Part shown: piece after piece, positions 11,647-22,607 of the stretch
How positions within the stretch are numbered: the first letter of the stretch is position 1
Layout of the letters: each line of letters begins with the position of its first letter
Source: Ipomoea triloba
Taxonomy: Eukaryota; Streptophyta; Magnoliopsida; Solanales; Convolvulaceae
DNA: 64,000 nt
Assembly (NCBI RefSeq): GCF_003576645.1
Contig: NC_044930.1
Location: forward strand, 19,520,246 to 19,584,245
Reading direction: 5' to 3'
The notes under the pieces: generated by a model
Database searches by the model: none
What the model was told of the DNA's origin: nothing
The model's input: only the letters and a program-made list of their open reading frames with translations
Position numbers and translations under genes: made by a program

Positions 11647-13201
11647 TCTACTATACTAATATAAGAGCCAAAGAGAGTTAGGCCTAAAATGGGTAGAAAA
11701 AATGGCGGTCAAATTATTTAATCAAATGGATGGTTCAGATGAATTATTTAATCAAATAGATGGTTAAGATAATTCAGATTAATATTATTAATAGAGATTA
11801 CCTAATTTAACCTTACTTTTATGATTATCCGTTAAGTTTTCCGTTAAATATTCTCTTCTCCGTTAATATTCCGTTAACTTTTAACTTACCCATTAATTTC
11901 TATAAGAAAGGTCTTAGATTCGAATCTCATCTCAATCAAATTTGACATAATTAAGTTTCTCACTCTATTTTACTCTTATTAAATTAAATAAATTAGTAGC
12001 TACAACAAAAAATGATACATATGTATTTCTTTAATTTAGAATTATGTGTCTACAATACCTTTATTTGAAAAATTATTCATTATCAAAAAATTAAATTAAA
12101 TAAGAGAAATAATTTCATTAGTTATATTGTCTTTATTTTCTCTCATGCAAAGATTCTTTACATTCAAATTTATCAATTGATATTCATTACATTGTCCATT
12201 ATCTTATTTTTACAATATCTTGTAATTAAATATCAAAGTTATAGTACAAAATAATGTTATATATTTATTTACCAAGTATTTTATTAATACTATGAAAAAA
12301 AATTTAAAAATAATTTGAAGCTAATTATATTAACTACTTGGGATTGATTGACAAAGAGAGTATTCAAATAATAACCCAACAAATTGAAGCAGAATCACTC
12401 TATTTTACTTTTATTGAATTAAATAAATTAGTAGTTACACCAAAAAAATGATACATATGTATTTCTTTAATACCATGAAAAAAATAAAAAAGAATAGTTT
12501 GAAACCAATCATATTAATTACTTGGGGGATTTGTTGAAAATGAAAGTACTCAAATAACCCATTACTCAGCAAATTGAAGCGAGAAACTACCTTTTAATAT
12601 CTTTGGAATACATAATATTTTAAATTTTCAAATTTTTATTAATTAATTTAATCTTTTTTCTTAAACTAGAGATTTCTTTATCCACAATAACTCATTCAAC
12701 AATAATGGTTGAACCAAATGAACCCCAAGCAGAACACCTAAAGGAAAGTACATAGCTCTTATATCATAATCTCATTGCATGACGTTATCATCTATGCTAC
12801 CAACAATAACCGAATTGCAAATAACACACTACCAACAAAAAGGAAGAGAACAAATAGTAAAAATGAAGACAATGACAATGTTACTCAAAAGAGAATTAAG
12901 AACACTTAGAAAAATTCAAACAAAAAGTAGTATTTATTTAGACTATCATTTTTGGACCAAATATTTAGACTATCGATTTTACAAGAGTGCAAACTTTTAT
13001 TTTAGTAATAATTATATTGAATTTTCTATATTATCTTGGATTCATATACTTTGAGTTAGATATTTAAATAAAAAAATTCGACATTCAATTACCCATGTAT
13101 AAACTTCTTCTATATAATCTTGCATTGATATACTTTCAAATATTTATTTAAATATAAACATTGGGCATTAACCCATTCGCGCAATGCGCGTATAAAACTA
13201 G
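11647..13201 (+). mobile_element. Non-autonomous Helitron, nested
   Basis: Starts TCTACTATACTAATATAAG and ends with the hairpin GCGCAATGCGC then TATAAAACTAG (CTAG at 13198-13201). It interrupts TCTA^TACTATTAAT, exactly an A-T dinucleotide inside the 5' end of another Helitron. The interior is AT-rich with degenerate internal repeats and no transposase. The phrase ATAAGAAAGGTCTTAGATTC also occurs in the Helitron at 25.8 kb, so they are related. Confidence 0.8.
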
Positions 13202-13930
13202 TACTATTAATAAAAACAATATCCTCAACTTTAACTTCCCGTCCAAAACACTCCTATACTATTTAGGTTTGCGTAATATTGTAAAATATGGTATTACAAT
13301 TCTATTCATAATAAATTGAAATATGGTAATACAATTCCTAATAAAATATATTCTTATCTATGTTTCTATTCGTAATACAATTCTAGATTAAAATTACTAA
13401 TCGTAATAATTCAGTCATATATTTCCCTGTAATGCAATCTATACTATTAATAAAAACAATATTAATAAAAACAATATCCTCAACTTTAACTTCCCGTCCA
13501 AAACACTGCTGTACTATTTATGTTTGCGTAATATTGTAAAATATGGTAATACAATTCCTATTCGTAATACAATTGAAATATGGTAATACAATTCCTAATA
13601 AAGTATATTCTTATCTACGTTCCTATTCGTAATACAATTCTAGATTAAAATTACTAATAGTAATAATATAGTAAATATATTTCCATGCAATGCAATCTAT
13701 ACTATCTATACTATTAATAAAAACAATATCCTCAACTTTAACTTCCCGCCTAAAACACTTCTATACTATTTAGGTTTGCGTAATATTTTAAAATATGGTA
13801 ATACAATTCCTATTCATAGTACAAATGTACATTAAAATATAGTAATACAATTCCCAATAAAATATATTATTACCTACGTACGTTCCTATTCGTAATACAA
13901 TTCTAGATTAAAATTACTAATCGTAATAAT
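13202..13930 (+). repeat. Helitron 5' region in three tandem copies
   Basis: Each copy (about 240-255 bp, starting near 13202, 13439 and 13698) begins with CTATACTATTAATAAAAACA, followed by ATCCTCAACTTTAACTTCCC and later TACAATTCTAGATTAAAATT. Copies differ by small indels, including a local duplication of ATTAATAAAAACAAT at the second junction. Confidence 0.85.
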
Positions 13931-13937
13931 TCAGTAC

Positions 13938-14530
13938 ATGTGCGACATGAATATTGCAAAAGGACGAACATATTTAAGTTATAACTCTTTGTGTAAGGCA
14001 GAACCAGACGATGAAAATCTATTAGAAGTACACACTCCTAAATTCTTAAATATTTTGAGATTGTATGATTTTCTTAATCATTCATTGACATTAATTAAAG
14101 GTCGATGCACATGTTATATTATTGTGGAAGATAGACCATTCTCTTGGTCTTTATAACAGTACGCGACTCATCATCACAGATTGGCAGATCACATTGTTGA
14201 AGTAAGAATAGTTAATGGGACACATGAAGGAACCAAAGTTCTTATCCCTTGAATGTCTCTCACTCTTTCTGATATGATATTGCCCTTCAAGTTCTAGCAT
14301 AAATAATTCCTATTGATGCTTGCATATGCCATGACTATCAACAAAAGCCAGGGCCGAACACTAACTCACGTTGGGTTATTGCTGAAAAAACCAATTTTTA
14401 ATCACGGTCAATTATACATGGCTTTCTCCCGAGTCGTCACCCATCCTGATAGCCTGAAAGTGTTAAATAGTTTTAGACGATGATGGACAAGATTATGTTG
14501 CTACTACCAATGTGTTTACAAAGAGGTTTT
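13938..14530 (+). pseudogene. Helitron helicase C-terminus (broken)
   Basis: The first 72 codons resemble the Pif1/Helitron helicase region containing SLCKAEPDDENLLEVHTP and LNHSLTL. Past a stop near 14154 other frames give LADHIVEVRIVNGTHEG, then [11 protein letters not shown] (SF1B motif V, 14318-14350) and [11 protein letters not shown] (motif VI, near 14400). Frameshifts and stops separate the blocks, so no helicase is made. This is the 3' end of a RepHel gene; the Rep nuclease and earlier helicase motifs are missing. Confidence 0.8.
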
Positions 14531-15173
14531 CAATCATGTATAAATACAACAGGTGATATTATGTTTTTTTCCAAGATGAAAAAATTGCTATATATCTACA
14601 AAAAAATATATCTTCCATACATATGAGTTAGAATAACAATTGATTCCTATAACTGAGTTACTAGAGAACGAGCATATTTGCCCAATTTATAAAAATCCTA
14701 AACAATGATATATAAAATCTCTAAAGTTCCAGCACCGCATGTGTACATCTACACATTAGCTATTAATTAAGCAATTATTTGCTGGAATTCAGACAATGAT
14801 AACATCATAAAACATAATCGATCCAAAACATATCTTCAATTGCACTATATAATATTTGATGTTATAATTTATATAATTATATATCGATCCAAATATTCTT
14901 AATATATTATAACAAATCCATTCCGTGCATCGCATGGGTAAAAATACTTGTTCAGTATAAAAATTTTTGCCAAACAAAAATAGACCCGAGAATGTTATTC
15001 GATTTTAGACCTATTTCACGAAAGTATATTACACTTACAATACATTTAATTTATGAAATAAGTTAAAACCAGAATAATATTCTCAAAAATAAGTTTATTT
15101 TAATGTTTAGTAGCTATTCTTCAAAATAACCTATTATCCTTGCAAAGGAGAATATTTATTTTAAGTTGGTTAC

Positions 15174-15617
15174 ACTTGTGTGAGATCGTCCAACAGATCC
15201 TTATTTGTTAGATGGGTCGGGTCGGGAAAACTATGCAATTGTCAGACTTATATGCTCAAATATAATACTAATCAGATATAAAATGTTTGTTACTTATAAT
15301 GGAAATTAAAATGTAATACTTTTGAGAAAAAGTATAATACTTTTACATTTTGATGTGAAAGTAATATATTTTACATCAAAAGTATTACATTTTTCATAAT
15401 AAGTAATCTTGGCAAGTGTTTGTTACTTACAAGGAAAAATACAATATTTTTGAGAAAAAATGTAATACTTTTAAATCAAAAGGTAAAAGTATTACATTTT
15501 CCCATATAAGTAACAAATATTTTATTCCTAATTAGTATTACATTTGTGCATATAAGTATTACATTTTCATCTTGTTCCGACCCAACCCGTCTCACGGTGA
15601 GACTGTCTCACACAAGT
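15174..15617. mobile_element. MITE with ACTTGTGTGAGA terminal repeats
   Basis: Left end ACTTGTGTGAGATCGTC with GGGTCGGGTCGG; right end is the reverse complement form GACTGTCTCACACAAGT with CGACCCAACCCG. The inside repeats AAAAGTATTACATTTT-like words in both orientations. I found no clear target duplication. A common kind of plant MITE. Confidence 0.75.
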
Positions 15618-15772
15618 TTTTGCCCTCAAAAATAGTATTTTTTATTTTGTAATGTTTAATTTACCCTTGGATATTTTGTTATGTATATTTTATATATTAG
15701 AACATGCCTTCCTGTAAAAAGGAAAAAAAAAAAAAAAAACTCAACCATCCATCTAGGATTATCGGACATATA

Positions 15773-16535
15773 AGGCTAGAAATCTAAAAAAATGTGGTGA
15801 TATTTTCATAATTATTACAAACTTTGAATGTGTACTAAAACAAGTTTGATTGTGCATCGACGAATGACTAATAATGCATTCAAGATGTACCAATATTGTA
15901 CTCAAGTTTGTTGCATTGTAACCAATGTTGCAAAAATCGCGCCTAGGCGCTAGGCGACGCCCGGCCGCGTCAAAGAAGGCCGAAATCGGCCTCCTCCGCA
16001 GCCGGGCGCTTAAGCATCCGGGCGGCTGCTTCTTCTTCTTTTTTTTTTTTTTTAATTTTGAATCTTAAACATTTAAACTATTAATGTTATAATGTATTAA
16101 CTAATACTCTAATAGTCTAATAAGTAATAACTTTATAAAATAATAAGTAATAACTAAATTAAACTAATATGTAATGCACTAATAATTAATAAATAATAAC
16201 TAATAACTTAATAAGTATTAACTATTTAACTATTAAAGTGTAAAGACGTACAATATTAAACACTTTACAATTATTAACACTTAAAATATTTTTTTAAAAT
16301 ATTTTTTTGAAATTAAAAAATAATAATAAATAAAACTAGGCGCCTAAGGATTTTTGCAACCTTGATTGTAACATATCAATGGATCGTAGACTGCAAATAT
16401 GTTTGAGTGCACTCTTGGTACATTTGGAATGCACTATCACATATTTGTTGAGCTTGTAGTGTACAACAAAAGTTCGTAATAATTACGAAATTGTCATCAC
16501 ATTATTTATTTTCCTCCATTATTTTTTTCTAACCG
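15773..16535. mobile_element. TIR element with TGCA/TGTAC words, split by a hAT MITE
   Basis: The left arm (15773-15825) with AATGTGGTGATATTTTCATA and ATTATTACAAACTTT matches the reverse complement of the right arm (16468-16535), which has AATGTGATGACAATTTCGTA and ATTATTACGAACTTT. Between them words such as GTGCATCG, ATGCATTC, ATGTACC, GTGCACTC and ATGCACTA recur. The hAT MITE at 15923-16364 interrupts it. Outer ends are approximate. Confidence 0.6.
15923..16364. mobile_element. hAT MITE with 8-bp target duplication
   Basis: Ends are CAATGTTGCAAAAATC and GGATTTTTGCAACCTTG, inverted with one or two mismatches. ATTGTAAC flanks both sides (15915-15922 and 16365-16372), the 8-bp duplication of hAT elements. 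The left part is GC-rich with CGCCTAGGCGCTAGGCG palindromes; the rest is AT-rich and non-coding. Confidence 0.9.
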
Positions 16536-16628
16536 TTGATCACTCTATATGGAAATGTCATATCATTCCACATTGCTTACAAAAAGACATTGTTCTCAAT
16601 TGATTATGTGTACGCATGTGCATGCATG

Positions 16629-16638
<10 letters not shown>

Positions 16639-16670
<32 letters not shown>
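16639..16670. repeat. (TA)n at left edge of the MULE
   Basis: About 16 TA units directly abutting the left terminal repeat. Confidence 0.95.
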
Positions 16671-16672
<2 letters not shown>

Positions 16673-17460
16673 AAAGGGCTCATGTGCATAGTATTACTTA
16701 GGTGAGAGGTGAGATGCAATTAGAGCCATAGATCTTATACAATCCAACGTATCAAATTGGTTGACAGATTCAATAGGCGCGCTTCATTATGGTTATTTTA
16801 GTAATTACACTAGCAAATATAAACTGGAATTTGGTAACTGCCATATCCTATCCCAAAACTTTCCTACAAGGCAAAAGTTTCCTACATTCTTCACGCATCA
16901 ATTCTCGATCAAAAATTTCCAACGCAAATCAATTCTCGATCAAAAATTTCCAACGCAAATCAATTCTCAATCAACAGAATTTGTATAATCAATCTGCATA
17001 TTCTTTACGCATAATCAGAGAGAAAACAAAGCCGATCGATCAACACAATGAATGAAGGTAATATCAATACTATTTTCTTCTAATCCAATTATTAATATAA
17101 AAATCAGTTATATTGATGAATTTTTGCACATTCTTTACAAATTCGTTGTTATGAACGTATCAATTATAATGCTTAATCTTTTCGCATTCTTTACATATTC
17201 AATGATATGAAATAGCAATATCACAATGTAGTTGATTACTGACAAGAATGTGCACTTTTAGGGACAAATTTCTGCTCTGTATAGCACAAAAACATGCACT
17301 ACAGAGCATAAACTTAAGTCATAAGATGGATAATAGCCTAACTCTATGCCTGAACAACTTGCATTGTTAATTAAGAAAATGTGCACTACTAGGCACAAAA
17401 ACTTGCACCATATGGTTAAAAATTTTGCACCGCAATGTCTATGCAATTCCATTTTGGTAT

Positions 17461-18770
17461 AGCCATAAGAAAGTGCACTTTTAGGCACAAAAATGTGCTC
17501 TGTATGGCAAGAAAATTTGCACTATAAGCATAAAAATAACCCAAATCATATTCAATACCTTCAACTCTAAGGAGGAACTACGTGAAATCATATTCAATAC
17601 CTTCAACTCTAAGGAGGAACTACGTGAAATCATATTCAATACCTTCAACTCTAAGGAGGAACTACGTGAATTATTAGGTTAGAATTGTTGCACTGTTAGG
17701 TTTAAATATTTGCACTATATGAGTATAAATCTTGCACTACATGTTATTATAAAAAAAAATGTGAATTCTATGCAACCTCACTTCATATAGCCATAAGAAA
17801 GTGCACTTTTAGGCACAAAAATGTGCTCTGTATGGCAAGAAAATTTGCACTATAAACATAAAAATAACCTAAATCATATTCAATACCTTCAACTCTAAGG
17901 AGGAACTACGTGAAATCATATTCAATACCTTCAACTCTAAGGAGGAACTACGTGAAATCATATTCAATACCTTCAACTCTAAGGAGGAACTACGTGAATT
18001 ATTAGGTTAGAATTGTTGCACTGTTAGGTTTAAATATTTGCACTATATGAGTAGAAATCTTGCACTACATGTTATTATCAAAAAAATGTGAATTCTATGC
18101 AACCTCACTTCATATAGCCATAAGAAAGTGCACTTTTAGGCACAAAAATGTGCTCTGTATGGCAAGAAAATTTGCACTATAAGCATAAAAATAACCTAAA
18201 TCATATTCAATACCTTCAACTCTAAGGAGGAACTACGTGAATTATTAGGTTAGAATAGTTGCACTGTTAGGTTTAAATATTTGCACTATATGAGTAGAAA
18301 TCTTGCACTACATGTTATTATAAAAAAAATGTCAATTCTATGCAACTTCACTCCGTATAGGCAAAAAAAGTGCACTTTTAGGCACAAAAATGTGCTCTGT
18401 ATGGAAAGGAAATTTGCACTATAAGCATAAAAATAACTTAAATCATATTCAATACCTTCAACTCTAAGGAGGAACTATATGAATTGTTAGGTTAGAATAG
18501 TTGCACTGTTAGGTTTAAATATTTGCACTATATGAGTAAAAATTTTGCACTACATGTTATTATAAAAAAAATGTGAATTCTATGCAACTTCACTTCATAT
18601 AGGCCAAAGAAAGTGCACTTTTAGGCACAAAAATATGCTCTGTATGGCAAGAAAATGATCACTATAAGCATAAAAATAACGTAAACCATGCTTAATACCT
18701 TCAACTCTAAGCAGGAACTATGTGAATTGTTAGGTTTAAATATTTGCACTATTTGGCACAAATATTTGCA
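17461..18770 (+). repeat. ~240-bp TGCAC unit array in intron 1 of the transposase gene
   Basis: About five copies of a unit that starts AAGAAAGTGCACTTTTAGGC and runs through GTGCTCTGTATGGCAAG, TACCTTCAACTCTAAG and GGTTTAAATATTTGCACTAT. In the first two copies an inner 47-bp block (ending GGAGGAACTACGTGAA) is itself tripled, lengthening those units to about 325 bp. Confidence 0.9.
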
Positions 18771-19919
18771 CCATACGGTTGAAAAATATGCATTGTACCT
18801 ATTTATGAAAAAAATAGTATGTTTTGTGAAATTTTACTTAATTATCCATATGAATTAGCGTTGGTAAGCACTTACTTTCACTCTGTATGGCACAAAAACA
18901 TGCACTACAGAGCATAAAAGTATTTTATATGTTTGAATTTTTTCATTTTGTATTTACACCCTATTTTATATCTTCTATTTCCAGCATCATCTCCAAATGG
19001 CGTCACATCAGACACAAATTTAAATACTTCTGATGCAAATTCCAGTAACATTGAAGGTGGTTATGGTGTGGATATATCACCGGGGATGACTTAATATTGG
19101 ATTCCTAATTGTGAAGATGAGAGCAAACCTAAGATTGGTATGACATTCAGTACTTTAGACGCTGTTGTATCTTTTTACAAGAACTATGCTGCTAAAGTTG
19201 GCTTTGATATAAGGTCTAGTTATGTTATGAAGTCTAAGGATGGAGTGATTCTGTCAAAGTACATTCTTTGTAGTAGAGAAGGGTATAAGAATGTTACCGA
19301 TAGTTCTATATTGAATGTAGATGAAGCATCAAGTTCTTCAACTACAAAGAGGAGAAGAGTCTCAAATAGGACAGGTTGCAAAGCGAGAATTCTGTTCAAA
19401 TTCATAGGAAGTCTTGGTTATGTTGTTGAAAAATTTGAGGAAAGACATAACCACTGTATGTCATAATCCTAGCAAAATAGTTTCTAAAGGTCAATAGGAA
19501 CATTGATGTGGGACATCAAAAGTTCATTGCAAATTGTGCACGAGCAAATATTGGGCCAACAAAATCATTTAACTTGTACAAGGAGATGGTCGGTGATTTT
19601 TCCAATGTGGTGCAACAAATGTTGACTTTAAGAACTTCAATAGAGATATTAGAGCATATATAATAGGTGCTGATGGAAAAATGATTGTGAATAATTTTTT
19701 TAAGAAAAAGGAGGTGTGTGAAGCATTTTATTTTGCATATGACATTGATGAAGATGAGCATGCACTTGTGCAAGCTTTTTTGGGCAGATCTAATTTCAAG
19801 AAAAAATTTTGGTTGTTTTGGGATGTAGTATCTTTTGATGCAACATATCAAACTAACAGGTTAGTTTAACATACTGCACATGCACAACTTTATCACTGCC
19901 TAATCATTTATTTTATGTG

Positions 19920-20600
19920 TCATATTCAATACCTTCAACTCTAAGCAGGAGCTATGTGAATTGTTAGGTTAGAATAGTTGCATTGTTAGGTTTAAATATT
20001 TGCACTATATGAGTAAAAACCTTGCACTACATGTTATTATCAAGAAAATTGTGAGTTCTATGCAACTTCATTTCATATAGGCAAAAGAAAGTGCACTTTT
20101 AGGCACAAAAATGCGCTCTGTATGCTAAGAAAATGATCACTATAAGCATATAAATAACCTAAACCATGCTTAATACCTTCAACTCTAAGAAGGAACTATG
20201 TGAATTGTTAGGTTAGAATAGTTGCACTATTAGGTTTAAATATTTGCACTATATGAGTAAAAATCTTGCACTACATGTTATTATCAAGAAAATTGTGAGT
20301 TCTATGCAACTTCACTTCATATAGGCAAAAGAAAGTGCACTTTTAGGCACAAAAATGTGCTTTGTATGGCAAGAAAATCATCACTATAAGCATATAAATA
20401 ACCTAAACCATGCTTAGTACCTTCAACTCTAAGTAGGAACTATGTGAATTCTTAGGTTAGAATATTTGCACTGTTAGGTTTAAATATTTACACTATATGA
20501 ATAAAAATCTTGCACTACATGTTATTACCAAGAAAATTGTGAGTTCTATGTAATTTCATTTGAAAGACTTAAGAATGCACACTTTTAAAAACAAAATGTG
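19920..20600 (+). repeat. Same ~240-bp unit in intron 2 of the transposase gene
   Basis: Three copies (starting near 19920, 20089 and 20326) of the intron 1 unit, same orientation, with changes such as GGAACTATGTGAATT and CAAGAAAATTGTGAG. They lie wholly within the intron 19860-20673. Confidence 0.9.
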
Positions 20601-22092
20601 CTTTTTATAGCAACAAAATGTGCACTTTAAGCATTTATTTTATGTGTCATAACTTAAATATTATATTTTGTAGGTACGACATGGTTTTTACATCGTTCAC
20701 CGGGATTGATAACCACAAGAAAAGCATTACATTTGCAGTTGGATTATTAACAAAAGAAGACATTGCATCATATGTTTGGTTATTTGAATACTTTAAGAAA
20801 GCAATGGGTGGAGAGCCAAAAGTAATTGTTACTGATCAAGATCCAGCAATGAGACAAGCAATTCCAGCAGTGTTTAGTGAAGCTAGGGATCGTTTTTGCA
20901 TGTGGCACATTATGTGCAAGGTGGGTGAAAAGGTTGGTTTTGTGCTAAGTAAGAATGAAATTTTTAGGAAGAAATTGAACTCTATTGTGTGGAGCTCATA
21001 CTTAGAACTTCTTGAATTCGAGAATGAATGGAGATCAATCATGGAAGAGTTTGATTTAGTCAATAACAACTGGTTTGTACAAATGTTTGAGTTGCGAAGA
21101 TTTTGGATACTATCCTATTTCAGAGATGTTCCTATGGTTGGTTTATTGAGGACTACATCACTCTCGGAAGGTGAAAATGGTTTTTTTAGTCGATTTACTA
21201 CCCTTCTGTCTAGTCTTGTCCAGTTTTATATGCAGTTTGAGCGTGCTTTGGACTCTCAAAGACACAATCATGCAAAACTTACACGTGATAGTGAGGGGAA
21301 CATCCCAGAAATGAAGACACCTTTGCCCATTGAAAAACATGCTTCAACTGTATACACACTCTCTATTTTCTATGATATTCAGAAGGAAATATGCACAGCA
21401 TGTTTTAATTGTCGAGTTTTGAGTGTTCGAGAAGATGGTGACATACTATATTATGAGATCAAAGATGGCAGTGATAGAAAGTTTACTCTGGAGCACAATG
21501 TAACTTAAAAGAAAGTTGTTTGTAGTTGCAAGATGTTTGGAAGAATTGGATTGTTGTGTAGCCACACTTTTGTGGTTTTTAAGGATTTAAACTTTGATAA
21601 AATCCCTATGAAATATGTGCTGAATCGATGGACTAAGGATGCATCCTTAAGCCAATCTTCCATATTGATGGTCTCACATTTGATCAAGGTGCAGGAATGG
21701 ATGAGAGGAAGGTGTTGTTAGCACAATTGTGGGGTGATATGCAGTGTTGTATTGGTCTAGCAGAAGAAGCAAAAATGGATAAATTGGTTGAATTTGCACA
21801 AGTGATTAAACAACAAAAATTGATATTGATGACAGAACAAGCTGATTTATCCCCTACTCATATGAAGAATTCAGTCATAGAGTCTTATTGTGAGTCATCT
21901 AAGCCTTCCGAGATCTCTATTTTACCACCAAGAAAAGCAAAAAATAAGGGCAGTGGTAAGCGTATGAAAGGGAAAAAGGAGTTAGCAATCGATGCATCAA
22001 AGAAAGGTTTAAGAAAATGCCATACGTGTGATGCTTACTTAGAAAATGACAAGAGACATGACAGTAGGAATTACCCATTTCGAAAGAATTAA

Positions 22093-22440
22093 CAGATGAA
22101 GAGGATTGACCATTTTCATATTTTGTAATGCCAAAACAGTATGAATTACAACATTTTAAAAAGAGGAACGAATATTTTACTGTTAGGTTTAAATATTTGC
22201 ACTGTATGAGAAGAATTTATTCACTACAAGTTATTATGTGAACTGTTAGGTTAGAATATTTGCACTATTAGGTTTAAATATTTGCACTATATGAGTATAA
22301 TTTATGAACTACAAGTTATTATAAAAAAAATGTGACTTCTATGCAACTTCGCCTCAAATACGCATAATATGTGCACTGTTAAGCCAGAAAATATCCAGAA
22401 CAACACATAAAAATATGCACTGATAAGGAAACTAATAGTA
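22093..22440 (+). repeat. Degenerate TGCAC units between the two MULE genes
   Basis: Partial copies with GGTTTAAATATTTGCACT twice and ATGTGCACTGTTA. This is the intergenic space between the convergent 3' ends. Confidence 0.7.
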
Positions 22441-22607
22441 GAAATGCACCTGTGCCTCATCATCTTCATCAAAAAGGCTTTGACTTCCAACAGGTGGTTG
22501 TGGTTGAGCTGTGGCTGATCATCACGGGCAGGCTCAGGTACAGAACGGTGGCACTGCTCAGCTTATTCTTCAATATTTTCTGCAGCAGGTATGAATCGAT
22601 CCTCGAC

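Larger units (their letters stand above)
11643..14950 (+). mobile_element. Decayed autonomous-type Helitron (host of a nested Helitron)
   Basis: The 5' end TCTA (11643) continues after the nested insert as TACTATTAATAA (13202), together giving a typical Helitron 5' end. The 3' end has the hairpin CCGTGCATCGCATGG followed by TAAAAATACTTG (14947-14950), a one-base decay of the CTRR terminus. The element sits between A (11642) and T (14951), as Helitrons require. It contains a broken helicase C-terminus and three tandem copies of its own 5' region. Confidence 0.75.
17048..22092 (+). pseudogene. FAR1-related MULE transposase, broken
   Basis: Proposed exons: 17048-17057 (ATG, donor GTAATA), 18985-19859 and 20674 onward; the phases agree at both junctions. 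Exon 2 has the FAR1 zinc-binding DNA-binding domain (19140-19466: GFDIRSSYVM, RTGCKARI, ERHNH) and the first catalytic Asp in SFDATYQTN. Exon 3 has the second Asp in VTDQDPAMRQA, CMWH, and the Glu block SEGENGFFSRF. A SWIM finger follows (CSCKMFGRIGLLCSH, near 21520-21565), then a C-terminal CHTC...H...P tail ending at 22092. Damage: TAA at 19092-19094, frameshifts between 19465 and 19640, TAA at 21506, and a frameshift near 21670. Both introns (1927 and 814 bp) are filled with the ~240-bp TGCAC unit. Confidence 0.85.

Noticed and set aside
12779..13054. 91-codon frame inside the nested Helitron
   Set aside because: No helicase or other motif; AT-rich chance frame.
17541..18000. Regular 47-bp repeats that could be taken for a CRISPR array
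   Set aside because: No unique spacers, the units are contiguous, and they lie in an intron of a plant transposon gene.
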